From NCBI RefSeq assembly GCF_032399705.1, contig NZ_CP135922.1:2294001-2358000 (forward strand): a stretch of 64,000 nucleotides of DNA, given 5' to 3'. The position numbers were made by a program, and so were the translations under genes. Source of the DNA: Paenibacillus sp. BIC5C1. GTDB lineage: Bacteria > Bacillota > Bacilli > Paenibacillales > Paenibacillaceae. Each line of letters opens with the position of its first letter. Position 1 is the first letter of the stretch. The notes under the pieces were generated by a model. It had not been told where the DNA came from and did not search any database. It saw nothing but the letters and a program-made list of their open reading frames with translations. Shown piece by piece: positions 1 through 9,160 of the stretch.

Positions 1-1505
1 GCCCGCCGCAGGAACAACGACAGAAACAGGCCAATGATCGAAATCCAGGTCGCTACAATGAAAGCATCATTAATGCCTTCAATGGTTGAAGTCTGAACAG
101 CGATACCATATAGCTGCTGTAACGCAAGGCTTGAACCTTGTTCAGGCGGCATTCCAGCCGCAGTTGCCATTTGCGTGCCGAGTATACCCACTTGTTCCGT
201 CAGGGCCACATTGGTTGTGGTCACGGTGTTGCTGTAATCCGCCAAATGAATGCCTGCACGTGTCGCCATTACGGTGATGAGCAGGGCTGTCCCAATTGAA
301 CCTGCGACCTGTCTGACCGTATTGGACATGGCCGTACCATGACTGGTGAGATGAGGCGGCAATTGGTTTAACCCCTCTGTCTGTACAGACATCATCAGCA
401 TGGACATGCCGAAGCTGCGGAATGTATATAGCATCATGATGTGACCATAGGGCGTCTCTCCCGTCAACTTGCTAAACTCGAAGGTGGAGATGGCGGTAAT
501 GATCAAACCGACAATGGCGAGGGGGCGAGAGCCGATTCTGTCAAACAGCGCTCCTGAAATGGGAGACATGACGCCCATTAGCAATGCACCAGGCAGCAGC
601 AGCAAGCCGGATTGCAGGGGAGAGAATCCCCTTATATTTTGCAGATAGATCGGTAACAGCAGCATTCCACCAAAGAGTGCCATGTTAATCGTTGCACTGA
701 CCAGCGTCGAGATAGTGAAAATGTCGTATTTGAATACACGAAATTCCAGCAGAGGGTTCTTCATGGCCGTTTCTCTGAGGACAAAGAAAACGATGAAGAG
801 TACTCCGATAATCAGTGTCAACAGCACAGTTGCACTGGTCCAGCCTTTATCTCCGGCAGAGCTGAATCCATATAACAGAAAGCCGAAACCGATGGTGGAG
901 AATAATGCTCCAAAACCATCAAATTTCGGTGATGTAAGTTTGGACACATTCTTGAGCCAAATGAAGGCAAACAAAATATCCAGTAAGGCAAGCGGGATGA
1001 CCATATAGAACAGAATGCGCCATGTATAATGTTCCACAATCCATCCAGATAAGGTCGGGCCAATGGCCGGAGCAAACATCATGGCAATGCCCATCGTGCC
1101 CATGGCAGTTCCCCGTTTCTCAGGAGGGAAAACAGTCAGAAACACGTTCATAACCAAAGGCATAATAATACCAGCCCCACTGGCTTGTACGATACGACCG
1201 ATAAGCATGACCGTGAATCCAGGACTGATGGCACAGATCAACGAACCTAACGTAAACAACAGCATCGCAGTCACGAATAATTTGCGGGTTCCGAACGATT
1301 CGATCAAGTAGGCGGTAATCGGAATGAGTACCCCATTCACCAGCAAATAGGCTGTGGACAGCCACTGCACGGTCGTTGCTGATACGTTAAAGTCATTCAT
1401 CAGATGGGGGATGGCTACATTGAGCAAAGTTTGGTTCAGAATGGCGATAAAGGCGCCGAGCAGCAGGACAGCGATGGTTTTTCCAAGAGGTACTTGATTA
1501 TCCAT
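1..1505 (-). CDS. DHA2-family MFS multidrug exporter (EmrB/LmrB-like), 3' end cut by window
   Basis: Reading the minus strand from an ATG at 1505 gives an open frame to the window edge with no stop, about 501 residues. It begins MDNQVPLGKTIAVLLLGAF and has repeated hydrophobic helices, the MFS motif-C-like GPTLSGW stretch, and the long 14-helix layout of the DHA2 (drug:H+ antiporter) family. These proteins export amphipathic drugs or metabolites by proton antiport across the cytoplasmic membrane. The start lies 8 bp after the stop of the HlyD/EmrA gene, so the two are co-transcribed as an EmrAB-like pair. A Gram-positive host has no TolC partner, so the adaptor probably acts at the membrane or wall face. 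The C-terminus is missing only because the window ends. The family call is firm; the substrate is unknown. Confidence 0.88.
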   Translation of the reverse strand, partial: MDNQVPLGKTIAVLLLGAFIAILNQTLLNVAIPHLMNDFNVSATTVQWLSTAYLLVNGVLIPITAYLIESFGTRKLFVTAMLLFTLGSLICAISPGFTVMLIGRIVQASGAGIIMPLVMNVFLTVFPPEKRGTAMGTMGIAMMFAPAIGPTLSGWIVEHYTWRILFYMVIPLALLDILFAFIWLKNVSKLTSPKFDGFGALFSTIGFGFLLYGFSSAGDKGWTSATVLLTLIIGVLFIVFFVLRETAMKNPLLEFRVFKYDIFTISTLVSATINMALFGGMLLLPIYLQNIRGFSPLQSGLLLLPGALLMGVMSPISGALFDRIGSRPLAIVGLIITAISTFEFSKLTGETPYGHIMMLYTFRSFGMSMLMMSVQTEGLNQLPPHLTSHGTAMSNTVRQVAGSIGTALLITVMATRAGIHLADYSNTVTTTNVALTEQVGILGTQMATAAGMPPEQGSSLALQQLYGIAVQTSTIEGINDAFIVATWISIIGLFLSLFLRR

Positions 1506-1513
1506 CGGCAGCC

Positions 1514-2149
1514 TTAGATATGAACGCGCACGGTAGCGCTCATGCCGGGAACCACACCCAGTCCTTTATATCCTTCGATTGTAATGATAATCGGGATGAC
1601 TTGTGTTACTTTGGTGTAATTCGCATTCGTATTGGACGACGGCAGCAGTGAAAAAGAGGAAGCGGTGGCAAGTCCGATCTGGTCTACCTTGCCTGTCAAC
1701 GTGGTGTCTGGAAAAGCATCGATATATACATCGACGATCTGACCCGCTTTAATCTTATCAATCGCGGTCTCGTCCACATTGGCTGTCACGTAAAGGTTAT
1801 TGAAATCATAGGCCCGTGCGAGAGGCGAACCGGCAGATACTAGTGAATTTTCGACGGCTGTCTGTTGTACAATGGTGCCATCAACAGGCATCGTCACAGA
1901 GGTTGATTTTCCCGCAGCGGTTACGGTGGCTACAGTATCCCCCGCATTAAATGTTGTACCTACCTTGCCTTTCCAGGATCGAAGTTCACCGCCTACTGCG
2001 GAAGCTACGGAGATAGGCTGCCCGGTAACAAGTGCATTGTCAGTTTTAACGTAGCTGGTGGATTGGTTGTAATAGTAGATTCCGGCCGCTCCGGCTCCCA
2101 AAATCACCAGTATAACAATGATATTGATCAAAATGGCACGTGAATTCAT
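1514..2149 (-). CDS. HlyD/EmrA-type membrane fusion protein
   Basis: A 211-residue protein with one N-terminal transmembrane helix (about residues 5-27), a split biotinyl-lipoyl-like half motif (GELRSWKGKVGTTFNAGDTVATV), and a beta-barrel region with VDVYIDAFPDTTLTGKVDQIG, which is the HlyD_3/EmrA layout. It is shorter than Gram-negative EmrA because the long coiled-coil hairpin is absent, as in Firmicute versions. I chose the second ATG (2149): AAGGAGG at 2160-2166 leaves 10 nt to it but only 1 nt to the upstream ATG at 2158. It sits directly upstream of the DHA2 exporter and very likely forms its adaptor subunit. No regulator gene of this pair is visible in the window. Confidence 0.85.
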   Translation of the reverse strand: MNSRAILINIIVILVILGAGAAGIYYYNQSTSYVKTDNALVTGQPISVASAVGGELRSWKGKVGTTFNAGDTVATVTAAGKSTSVTMPVDGTIVQQTAVENSLVSAGSPLARAYDFNNLYVTANVDETAIDKIKAGQIVDVYIDAFPDTTLTGKVDQIGLATASSFSLLPSSNTNANYTKVTQVIPIIITIEGYKGLGVVPGMSATVRVHI

Positions 2150-2349
2150 GCTGATCATTCCTCCTTAATTCGGTTTTCTGTAAACCTTCTCTTCAATTGG
2201 TGCTGAAAGTCTTCTGCTGACAATCCTGTTTGGAGCATTCCCGCTACTTTGTCGCTCTATACGAAACAAGGTGAAATATTATTCGCAGAATAGGGCACCA
2301 ATATATTGATTAAAGCTGCCTACAGGCGGATGATAAGGAGGATGCTCAT

Positions 2350-2820
2350 ATGTTGATTATTTTGGCGGTAATCGTTGTTATTGGGGTTGTGTTTCTGATG
2401 ATTTATAACTCCAGATCGTCTCGCAAGGCTGCAGAAGCACGAGCTTCCAAGATAGCAGAGGTGGATGAAGGGCCTGTCCTGTTGCATGAAGAAGATCAAA
2501 CTCTGAACGAAGACCGGATATACGAACAGGCGGATCATACAGAGGTATTAGAACATGAAAACCACAGCCGAACGGAAATCCACGAGATGGATTCCACATC
2601 GGAAGTGGCTCCTTCACCTCAGAAAAGAGAGACGCAGACTACAGACGGTGATCAAGCTTATCGTCAAGCATTGCTTCATTTCCGTAAACCTGCCGAAGTG
2701 GAAGAGGAAGAGGTGCTGACGGAGACAAAAGAACCTGAAAAGAGTGCCGATGAAGTCTATCGATCAGCTCTGAAAGTGATGAAAAGCAAATCCTCTGAGC
2801 CCTCTTCGAAGCGGAAATGA
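2350..2820 (+). CDS. Acidic membrane-anchored hypothetical protein
   Basis: A 156-residue protein preceded by AAGGAGG at 2335-2341, 8 nt before the ATG. Residues 2-19 form one hydrophobic helix, followed by a basic stop-transfer stretch (SRSSRKAAEARASK) and then a long hydrophilic, Glu-rich, probably disordered tail. Within the tail I see two similar short segments: DQAYRQALLHF (101-111) and DEVYRSALKVM (134-144). The N-out/C-in topology suggested by the positive charges would put the acidic tail in the cytoplasm. I do not recognise the family. It is transcribed away from the emrAB-like pair, so 2150-2349 holds divergent promoters. It is a real gene by RBS and composition; the function is unknown. 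Confidence 0.7.
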   Translation: MLIILAVIVVIGVVFLMIYNSRSSRKAAEARASKIAEVDEGPVLLHEEDQTLNEDRIYEQADHTEVLEHENHSRTEIHEMDSTSEVAPSPQKRETQTTDGDQAYRQALLHFRKPAEVEEEEVLTETKEPEKSADEVYRSALKVMKSKSSEPSSKRK

Positions 2821-2946
2821 CTGGTCAATTATGTTTTTGAACATTGAACATGGCTTTCGTTTTCAATCCAAAACGTCTACAATAGATGAAGCTTTGTGAA
2901 TTATGGCTACATGACATGGAAAACGTTGAAGAGGAGAGGGAAACCC

Positions 2947-3153
2947 ATGAACGGACAACAACGAGTAAATATCAAACCGGGTCTTGAAGTGGATATCGTG
3001 CTCAAGCAGGATCAGCCTACAGGCAAACTGACACGCGGCATCGTGAAGGATTTGTTGACCAAATCGCCTACACACCCGCATGGGATTAAAGTGCGTTTGA
3101 CCAGTGGACAGGTAGGTCGTGTCAAACAAGTCGTTACAGGAGCCTCGGAATGA
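2947..3153 (+). CDS. ywbE: YwbE family protein
   Basis: A small 68-residue protein starting MNGQQRVNIKPGLEVDIVLK, with the conserved pattern of the YwbE/DUF2196 family (GLEVDIVLKQDQPTGKLTRG, then THPHGIKVRLTSGQVGRV). The family is short, all-beta and of unknown biochemical role. The ORF could open at 2896, but the start at 2947 follows a GAGGAGAGGG purine stretch and matches the normal family length. It lies 21 bp upstream of the DUF4269 gene and is probably co-transcribed with it. The family assignment rests on recognised sequence; no function is claimed. Confidence 0.85.
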   Translation: MNGQQRVNIKPGLEVDIVLKQDQPTGKLTRGIVKDLLTKSPTHPHGIKVRLTSGQVGRVKQVVTGASE

Positions 3154-3174
3154 ACCAGTGCCAGAGGTTGTGAG

Positions 3175-3765
3175 ATGATTACAACAACGGATGTAATGAC
3201 ACATCTAGCCTCGGGTAACGAGCGTCAGCAGGATGCATATAGGGTGCTGCAATCCAGTGGATTGATGAGCATATTGGCTGCCTACCAGCCTTATCCGGCT
3301 GGAACAGTGCCGATTGATATTGATATTCCCGGAAGTGATCTTGATCTATTATGTGAGGCAGCGGACCTCGAGGCGTTCGAAACCTTCGTGCACCGACAAT
3401 TGGGCGGTATGCAGGGTTTTCGATGCGACCGGGGAGATGGCCGTGCTGGCCAGCGTCCTTATGTGACCTGTTGTGTGAATATCGGAAACTGGCCTATAGA
3501 GATCTTCGCTCAGTCCCTATCAGTACGCAGGCAAAATGCTTATATTCACATGCTGGTAGAGTGGGAATTATTGCAACTCTGGGGTGCAGCAGGACATCGG
3601 GAGATTCGCAAACTGAAGCTGGAAGGCTGGAAGACGGAGCCTGCATTCGCTGCGGTCCTGGGACTTCAGGGAGACCCTTATGAGGAAATGCTTCATCTGG
3701 CCGCGATGAGCAAGGATGAGCTTTGGCGATGGGCCCGCTTGCGTACGTCTTTTCAGTTCGAATAG
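3175..3765 (+). CDS. DUF4269 domain protein, nucleotidyltransferase-like
   Basis: A 196-residue protein. The N-terminus contains LASGNERQQDAYRVLQSSG and TVPIDIDIPGSDLDLLCEA (about residues 43-61), which is the signature of the DUF4269 family. The GSDLDL segment resembles the GS..D.D metal-binding motif of the nucleotidyltransferase superfamily, and ICQ-type beta strands follow. Activity is not established for the family; a nucleotidyl-transfer role is inference from the motif. It follows ywbE closely and ends 13 bp before the convergent transporter gene. The AGAGG at 3161-3165 is a weak ribosome binding site. I see no membrane segment or signal peptide. Confidence 0.75.
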   Translation: MITTTDVMTHLASGNERQQDAYRVLQSSGLMSILAAYQPYPAGTVPIDIDIPGSDLDLLCEAADLEAFETFVHRQLGGMQGFRCDRGDGRAGQRPYVTCCVNIGNWPIEIFAQSLSVRRQNAYIHMLVEWELLQLWGAAGHREIRKLKLEGWKTEPAFAAVLGLQGDPYEEMLHLAAMSKDELWRWARLRTSFQFE

Positions 3766-3778
3766 CATGTTTACGCAA

Positions 3779-5215
3779 TCAGATTAGAAAGATAGCCACA
3801 ATGGTAGTAACAGTTAACCCCAGCAGTACCGGTTTTAGATTACGGCGTGCCAGTTCAAATGGGCTGACTCCGCAAATGGCAGCGGCTGGAATTAAGGCCC
3901 ATGGAATTAAGGTCCCACCGCCTACCCATATGGCGGCGACCTGACCCAGTGCCGTCAATACGGGTGCGGAATCTGCCGAGCCTGCAAACATGGACGCAAT
4001 GGAGCCGACGAGAGATATTCCTGAGAAACCCGAACCATCCATTCCCGTGACCGCTCCGGTCACAGTCATCGTTATAGCACCCACCGTATTATTCAGTGGC
4101 ACTAGCCCTGCAAGAGCAACCCCTAAATCATTCACAATACCGTGTGATCCAGCAGGCAGCGGGTTGTTGAACAACTCTGTAATCGCAGCATCCCCAAGAT
4201 AAAAGAAAGCGGCAATTGGTATGACAGGACCAAACACCTTGAACCCGAACTGAAATCCTTCGATTAAATAGTTTGTTGTTTCTTCCGGACCTGTATGGCG
4301 ATGCGCGGCAAGAGATACGGCAATCAGAATGAGCACGGCTGTTCCACCAATTAACGCCGTGGCATCACCGCCTTGCAGTTGAAGTAAAAACATCAGAATG
4401 ACATCGACTAAGAATAATAACGGGATGATTAGAGCGAAGGCCTTTTGCAGACGCGGCGGTATTGGTTGACGTTGAACGGTTGGTTCCTCGGAGAGCGGTG
4501 CAGAGTCTGACGAAGGAGGATTGACGGTTACTGCTTCACCAGAGATCGGATCACTAAGTTTAACGGGGGAACCTGACTTCATCTCTTTGCGGAGCATCCA
4601 GAATGCCGTTATAGTAGACACCGTTCCCATCACTATGACAAGCGGGATACTTGCAGTCATAACTGAGGTAACGGGAAGTCCTGCTGCATCAGCTGTCAGT
4701 TTGGGTGCCCCTTGGATAATGTAATCCCCTGATAAGGCAATTCCATGACCGAACAGATTCATGGCAATGGCAGCGCCGATGGGAGGAAGTCCGACTCGTA
4801 CAGCTACCGGAAGAAGTACAGCCCCAACCAGGGCAACGGCAGGAGAGGGCCAGAAAAACAGTGATACGATCATCATAATGAATCCAATTCCCCAATAGGC
4901 GACCTGTGGAGAACGGATGAACCGGGTGAGCGGTGTAACCATGACTTCATTGATCCCTGTCCGAATTAACACCCGGCTCATTGCAACAATGATCGAGATG
5001 ATAAAAATGGTGCTGAGCAGCTCTTTGGCTGCGTAGATAAAGCTGTTGAAGATTCCGGAAACCGATCCGCTTAATGTTTCAGTCGCCAGGAGTCCAATGG
5101 TCATGATACCTGCGACACAAATGATGGTTGTGTCTCTACGCCGTACCATGACGGCGATAATCAAGACGATAAATGCCAGATATACATAATGCAATGGGAC
5201 GAGTTGAATATTCAT
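3779..5215 (-). CDS. Multi-pass membrane transporter, ion-transporter/gluconate-citrate type
   Basis: A 478-residue, very hydrophobic protein with about 11-12 predicted helices. A charged, poorly conserved loop (about residues 215-255) separates two halves that each carry a long hydrophobic run. Phrases such as FWPSPAVALVGAVLLPVAVRVGLPPIGAA and LFGHGIALSGDYIIQGAP resemble the ion-transporter superfamily, in which GntP/CitM/YhfA-like proteins move organic anions with H+ or Na+. The start ATG at 5215 follows AAGGAGG (5225-5231). It stands alone, convergent with the DUF4269 gene and divergent from the kinase gene at 5584. The substrate cannot be deduced here, and assignment to a named subfamily is uncertain. 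Confidence 0.65.
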   Translation of the reverse strand: MNIQLVPLHYVYLAFIVLIIAVMVRRRDTTIICVAGIMTIGLLATETLSGSVSGIFNSFIYAAKELLSTIFIISIIVAMSRVLIRTGINEVMVTPLTRFIRSPQVAYWGIGFIMMIVSLFFWPSPAVALVGAVLLPVAVRVGLPPIGAAIAMNLFGHGIALSGDYIIQGAPKLTADAAGLPVTSVMTASIPLVIVMGTVSTITAFWMLRKEMKSGSPVKLSDPISGEAVTVNPPSSDSAPLSEEPTVQRQPIPPRLQKAFALIIPLLFLVDVILMFLLQLQGGDATALIGGTAVLILIAVSLAAHRHTGPEETTNYLIEGFQFGFKVFGPVIPIAAFFYLGDAAITELFNNPLPAGSHGIVNDLGVALAGLVPLNNTVGAITMTVTGAVTGMDGSGFSGISLVGSIASMFAGSADSAPVLTALGQVAAIWVGGGTLIPWALIPAAAICGVSPFELARRNLKPVLLGLTVTTIVAIFLI

Positions 5216-5583
5216 CGGACATGCCTCCTTACATCCCTGGTGTCAATCCAAGGAGTGATATATCGTATGCATGTCATCACCGGGCGTTCGTGGAGTATGG
5301 AGAAGGATTTTTTTTACAGATGGAGAACTAATTAGAGCATGGGCCCTCGAACACGTACTAAAGCCAAGAATCGCAAGTCACCAGAATTGACATTGACAGG
5401 TCACGGAACCACATAGACAGATGCAGAAAGTATGACTACAATAAACATGCCATTATAAGGAAGAAGATGGAAGAAACGCAGAGGTATAGCATCAGAACAC
5501 GGAAGAAATCGTTTGATATTGATAGCGGTTACAATAAAGTGTAACAGAACTGAAATCCAGATTAGACAAAAGGGCGGGAATTC
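5216..5583. other. Divergent intergenic region, transporter / sensor kinase
   Basis: A 368-bp non-coding region between the leftward transporter gene and the rightward kinase gene. The first part holds the transporter RBS. The last 75 bp hold a plausible promoter, a cre-like site and an inverted repeat, listed separately. I see no gene in it. Confidence 0.6.
5513..5545 (+). promoter_or_regulatory. Promoter with overlapping cre-like site and inverted repeat
   Basis: TTGATA (5513-5518), a 16-nt spacer and TAAAGT (5535-5540) form a SigA-like promoter upstream of the first YesM-type kinase gene. TGATAGCGGTTACA (5520-5533) matches the CcpA cre consensus TGNAARCGNWWWCA with one mismatch and lies between -35 and -10, the usual place for catabolite repression. 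GTTACA-ATAAAG-TGTAAC (5528-5545) is a perfect 6-6-6 inverted repeat that overlaps both. CcpA binding is inference. Confidence 0.55.
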
Positions 5584-7383
5584 ATGAACTTCATCCGTTC
5601 ACTGCGCTTTAAGTTTATTGTGGGTCTGACATTGATCATGCTGCCACTATTCATGCTGTTATATTACAACAACGTATACGCCATGAAAGTGGTACGTGAC
5701 CAAGTGTCTCTCACTAATATGAATCATCTTGCAAAAAGTGTGGAGCAGAACGAGCGTGTGCTGCAGGAGACCAATCGTTATTTATACAGTCTGGGCGAGC
5801 GAGACCCGGACATTATCTCTCTGTTTTTTCTCAAATACGGCAGCGGCGATTATATTATTGCGAAACAGCGTATTATGAACAAATTCATGACCGATATCGG
5901 ATTTTATAATCTGATCGATTCATTTTTTCTGTACGATGCTGTAAATGACGATCTGTTACTCGCTACCTCAGGCAATTATGATGTCAAAATGTCGATTGTG
6001 CAGGAGAGCATGCCGGTCCAAATGCAGCAGCTGGAGGGGGAGATCCAGAAGCCGGAGTGGAGCATCGTTCGGGGAGGCACATGGAATGCCTTGGTCAAAA
6101 CGGTGCGGATCAACGCCCAGTTCTATGCGGGGGCACTGGTGGATATGAATGCACTGAATCACCCCGAGCAATTCACGGAATCCGGTGACCGGGGAGGTGC
6201 AGTCATCGTGGGGGCAGATGGTGAGGCGCTGTCCGATTCAGCCCTGAACTCGGCACAAATTAAACTGGCCGCAGCCCATATCACGGGATTAAATAAGCCA
6301 TACCAGGTGATCTCTGAAGTGACCTCCACAGGAAGTGCACGACAGTATCTGATGCTTGGCATTCCTTCAGCCATGTCTGAGATGAATTATATTGTCCTGC
6401 TGCCCGAAGAGGACATGATGCGAAACCTGCCATTTTTTCAGCAGATCATTCGCCTGCTTCCAATCGGGGCTGCGGTCATCCTGATCACAGCTATGATTTT
6501 TCTCAGACAGCTCCTGTTCCGTCCAATGAATGTGCTCATACGTGGAATGAGGAGGGTTAGCCGAGGAGAACTTGATGTTAGGCTTGAGACGCCGGCTTCA
6601 TCTGAACTGGAGTTTGTGACGCACAGCTTCAATCAGATGACAAGTGAGATCCAGCATCTGAAGATAGATGTGTATGAGGAGCAATTACGAACGAGAGAAG
6701 CAGAGTTTAAACAATTGCAGATGCAGATCAATCCTCATTTTTACCTGAATTCATTGAATATCATTCATAGCCTGGCTTCGTTGCAAAAGCATGAGTTGGT
6801 TCAGCAGATGGCGGGTCATCTGGCAGATTATTTCAGGTTCAGCCTGCGTGCAGGCAAACGTGTCATTCGATTGGATGAAGAATTGGAACATATCAGTCAT
6901 TATCTGGAAGTCCAGAAGCTGCGGTTTCCCAACAAGCTGGATTTCGTTCTGGATGTTGAACCGAATCTTGGGCATTATGTGCTGCCTCCCTTAACGATTC
7001 AGCCTTTTGTGGAGAATGCCATTATTCATGGATTTCAGCGGCGCACAGGACCTTTTGTTATTTGCATAACAGCACGGAAGTCGAAAACGTTATCTGATCC
7101 TGAACCAACTTCGGTTCTTCAACTTTCGATTACAGATAACGGTGTTGGATTTGAGCAAGAAATACTGGAGCGCCTTCAACAGGGACAATACGCCGAAGAT
7201 CCGGGTGGACAGCACATTGGCATCTGGAACGTTATCCATCGGCTGCTTGTAAAGTACGGCGAACATGCCGGATTGCAATTCAGCAATCAGACTGAAGGAG
7301 GGGCAGCAGTCCATATTCATATGCCCGCCCAGACGGAAGAGGAAGAAGGGAGAGCCTATGCGGAACCTGTTAATCGTGGATGA
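5584..7383 (+). CDS. YesM-type sensor histidine kinase (cluster 1)
   Basis: A 599-residue membrane sensor kinase. There is one transmembrane helix near residues 11-31, an extracellular sensor of about 265 residues, a second helix near 295-318 (LLPIGAAVILITAMIFL), a HAMP linker (RPMNVLIRGMRRVSRGELDV), and then the His_kinase domain with QMQINPHFYLNSLNIIHSL, in which the His after NP is phosphorylated, followed by an HATPase with IQPFVENAIIHGF and DNGVGFEQ. In this family the kinase senses sugars, often through a partner ABC-binding protein, and phosphorylates an AraC-type regulator. Its 3' end overlaps the regulator gene by 26 bp, showing translational coupling. The adjacent ABC genes suggest it controls import of one class of oligosaccharide; which one is unknown. 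Confidence 0.93.
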   Translation: MNFIRSLRFKFIVGLTLIMLPLFMLLYYNNVYAMKVVRDQVSLTNMNHLAKSVEQNERVLQETNRYLYSLGERDPDIISLFFLKYGSGDYIIAKQRIMNKFMTDIGFYNLIDSFFLYDAVNDDLLLATSGNYDVKMSIVQESMPVQMQQLEGEIQKPEWSIVRGGTWNALVKTVRINAQFYAGALVDMNALNHPEQFTESGDRGGAVIVGADGEALSDSALNSAQIKLAAAHITGLNKPYQVISEVTSTGSARQYLMLGIPSAMSEMNYIVLLPEEDMMRNLPFFQQIIRLLPIGAAVILITAMIFLRQLLFRPMNVLIRGMRRVSRGELDVRLETPASSELEFVTHSFNQMTSEIQHLKIDVYEEQLRTREAEFKQLQMQINPHFYLNSLNIIHSLASLQKHELVQQMAGHLADYFRFSLRAGKRVIRLDEELEHISHYLEVQKLRFPNKLDFVLDVEPNLGHYVLPPLTIQPFVENAIIHGFQRRTGPFVICITARKSKTLSDPEPTSVLQLSITDNGVGFEQEILERLQQGQYAEDPGGQHIGIWNVIHRLLVKYGEHAGLQFSNQTEGGAAVHIHMPAQTEEEEGRAYAEPVNRG

Positions 7384-8977
7384 TGAAGTATACGCACTGC
7401 AAGCGATGGTGGAAGGGGTAGACTGGAGCCAGGCTGGAGTTGACCAGGTATTCAGTGCTGGTGATGCAGAAGAGGCAAGAACGGTGATGAAAGCCCATCC
7501 CATCGATATTATGATCTGTGATATTGAGATGCCGGGTGAAACGGGACTGGATCTGCAGAGCTGGGTGTTAAAGCATGATCCCGGCATGCTGACGATTTTT
7601 CTTACAGGTCATGCCCTGTTCGATTATGCCCAAACGGCAATCAAGCTGAACAGCTTCGATTATGTACTGAAGCCTGCTCCCGCAGACCAGCTGCTCAAGG
7701 TTGTGAGCCAGGCAATGGACAAAATCAAAGATGGCGAGCAGCGTTCCCGCACGAATGAAGTATATGAGACCGTGTATAAACGCTGGCAAACACATAAACC
7801 GCTGTTAACCGAGCGTTTCTGGAAAGACGCCATCTCACAGCGTGTAACCTTAACCCAGCAAAAGCTTCAGGAGCTGGCCGAGGTATATGGAGCCGAGATT
7901 GATCCACAAGTGCGCGTGTTGCCCATTGTCATATCCGTCGAAGAATGGGTGCGAGATTTCGATCTGCGTGATGAGGAGGTGCTGGAATATGCGCTCCGCA
8001 ATGCTGCCAAGGAAATGCTGCTGGGTGACAAACCTGGGGAAGTGTTTCAGGACCATAGTGGGCTAAATATTGTGCTTGCATACGAACAGGACGGTATCAT
8101 ACCTACGGCGAGTGAGATGGAACAAGGATGTCAGAGTTATATCCAGGAGTGCAGCACCTACTTTTATTGCCGGTTGTCCTGTTACGTCGGAGTTCCGGTT
8201 GCTGTTACAGATTTACAGGGGATGCTGAATGAGCTGATGGACATGGAGCGTCGCAACATCAACGAGCTTGAGGGGGTCTTCATCTATGACGAGGTGGGCC
8301 GAGATACGGAGGATCGCTTTCTGCCAATACCGTGGTTTTCCGAGCTGTCCATCCTGTTCGAAACGGGAAAGTTTGACGACCTGCGCGAGCGTGTGGATGA
8401 AATCTTTGAATTACTGGCTGCACAGGAGCGTTTGTCACCCGAAATTTTGCGTTTGTATTATCATGCGATGCTGCATGTAATCTATCCGTTGCTTCATCAG
8501 AAAAATGTATCTGTACGCAGCCTGTATCCCGGAGAACGGGAGCCGGAAGAAAACGTTGTAACACGTTCGTTGCCCCAGCTGAAGCAGTGGACATTAGACC
8601 TGATCAGCCGTGCCATCCCGGTATTGTACCCGGACGATCACAGTCCAATGACGATTGTGGACCAGTTATGCATTTACATTGAAAATCATATTGGTGAAGA
8701 GCTGATGCGAGAAGAACTTGCATCCTTTGCCGGATTTAATCCGGCCTATCTATCCCGCTTGTTTCGTAAAGAAAAGGGCATGTCGCTTTCCGAATTCATT
8801 CTCCAGCGCAGAGTAGCCAAAGCGAAGACCTTATTGTCCCAGTCTACCGTGAAGGTGACGGATATCGCAGGCAAGGTCGGATATTACAATTACTCTCATT
8901 TTACGAAAATGTTCAAAAAGTGCACGGGCATTACCCCACAGGAGTTTCGCAAACAGTCGCGAACGGTACAGATTTGA
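7358..8977 (+). CDS. Response regulator, REC plus AraC-type DNA-binding domain (YesN-like, cluster 1)
   Basis: A 539-residue regulator. The start ATG at 7358 follows AAGGGAG and gives the typical MRNLLIVDDE opening; a longer in-frame start at 7265 would prepend residues unrelated to REC domains. The N-terminal receiver has the acidic pair in VDDE, the phospho-acceptor Asp55 in MICDIEMPG, and the conserved Lys in VLKPA. A middle region of about 300 residues without a recognised motif follows, then a C-terminal AraC double helix-turn-helix (about 435-535) with NPAYLSRLFRKEKGMS and ITPQEFRKQ. It probably activates the downstream ABC operon, whose -10-like box at 9085 has a poor -35. A terminator directly after the stop separates it from that operon. 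Confidence 0.93.
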   Translation: MRNLLIVDDEVYALQAMVEGVDWSQAGVDQVFSAGDAEEARTVMKAHPIDIMICDIEMPGETGLDLQSWVLKHDPGMLTIFLTGHALFDYAQTAIKLNSFDYVLKPAPADQLLKVVSQAMDKIKDGEQRSRTNEVYETVYKRWQTHKPLLTERFWKDAISQRVTLTQQKLQELAEVYGAEIDPQVRVLPIVISVEEWVRDFDLRDEEVLEYALRNAAKEMLLGDKPGEVFQDHSGLNIVLAYEQDGIIPTASEMEQGCQSYIQECSTYFYCRLSCYVGVPVAVTDLQGMLNELMDMERRNINELEGVFIYDEVGRDTEDRFLPIPWFSELSILFETGKFDDLRERVDEIFELLAAQERLSPEILRLYYHAMLHVIYPLLHQKNVSVRSLYPGEREPEENVVTRSLPQLKQWTLDLISRAIPVLYPDDHSPMTIVDQLCIYIENHIGEELMREELASFAGFNPAYLSRLFRKEKGMSLSEFILQRRVAKAKTLLSQSTVKVTDIAGKVGYYNYSHFTKMFKKCTGITPQEFRKQSRTVQI

Positions 8978-9006
8978 CGCAGCGTGCTGCGTCTTTTGTT
9001 TTTTTT
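8976..9006 (+). terminator. Rho-independent terminator after cluster-1 regulator
   Basis: GACGCAGC-GT-GCTGCGTC is a perfect 8-bp stem starting inside the stop codon, followed by a T-rich tail. It splits the kinase/regulator transcript from the ABC genes. Confidence 0.85.
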
Positions 9007-9084
9007 GTGTTTTTGTGCTCTAAAGTCATAATTTGATAAGTGAACTGGTCACCACAGCAGATAGTGGACCTGAACGCCCCGCCG

Positions 9085-9090
9085 TATACT
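9085..9090 (+). promoter_or_regulatory. Candidate -10 box of the cluster-1 ABC operon
   Basis: TATACT sits about 70 bp upstream of the first permease and 80 bp after the terminator. There is no good -35 at 16-18 bp, which fits a promoter needing the AraC-type activator encoded just upstream. The assignment is tentative. Confidence 0.35.
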
Positions 9091-9160
9091 TGAACCACAG
9101 GAGACACAGCGGTGTTTCATCCTGAGGATGAAATTCAAGAGGAGTGAGGGAGATCAAGTT

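Noticed and set aside
818..1365. Antisense and out-of-frame reading frames over the DHA2 gene
   Set aside because: They are shadows of the minus-strand exporter, whose continuous frame, helices and RBS context are convincing.
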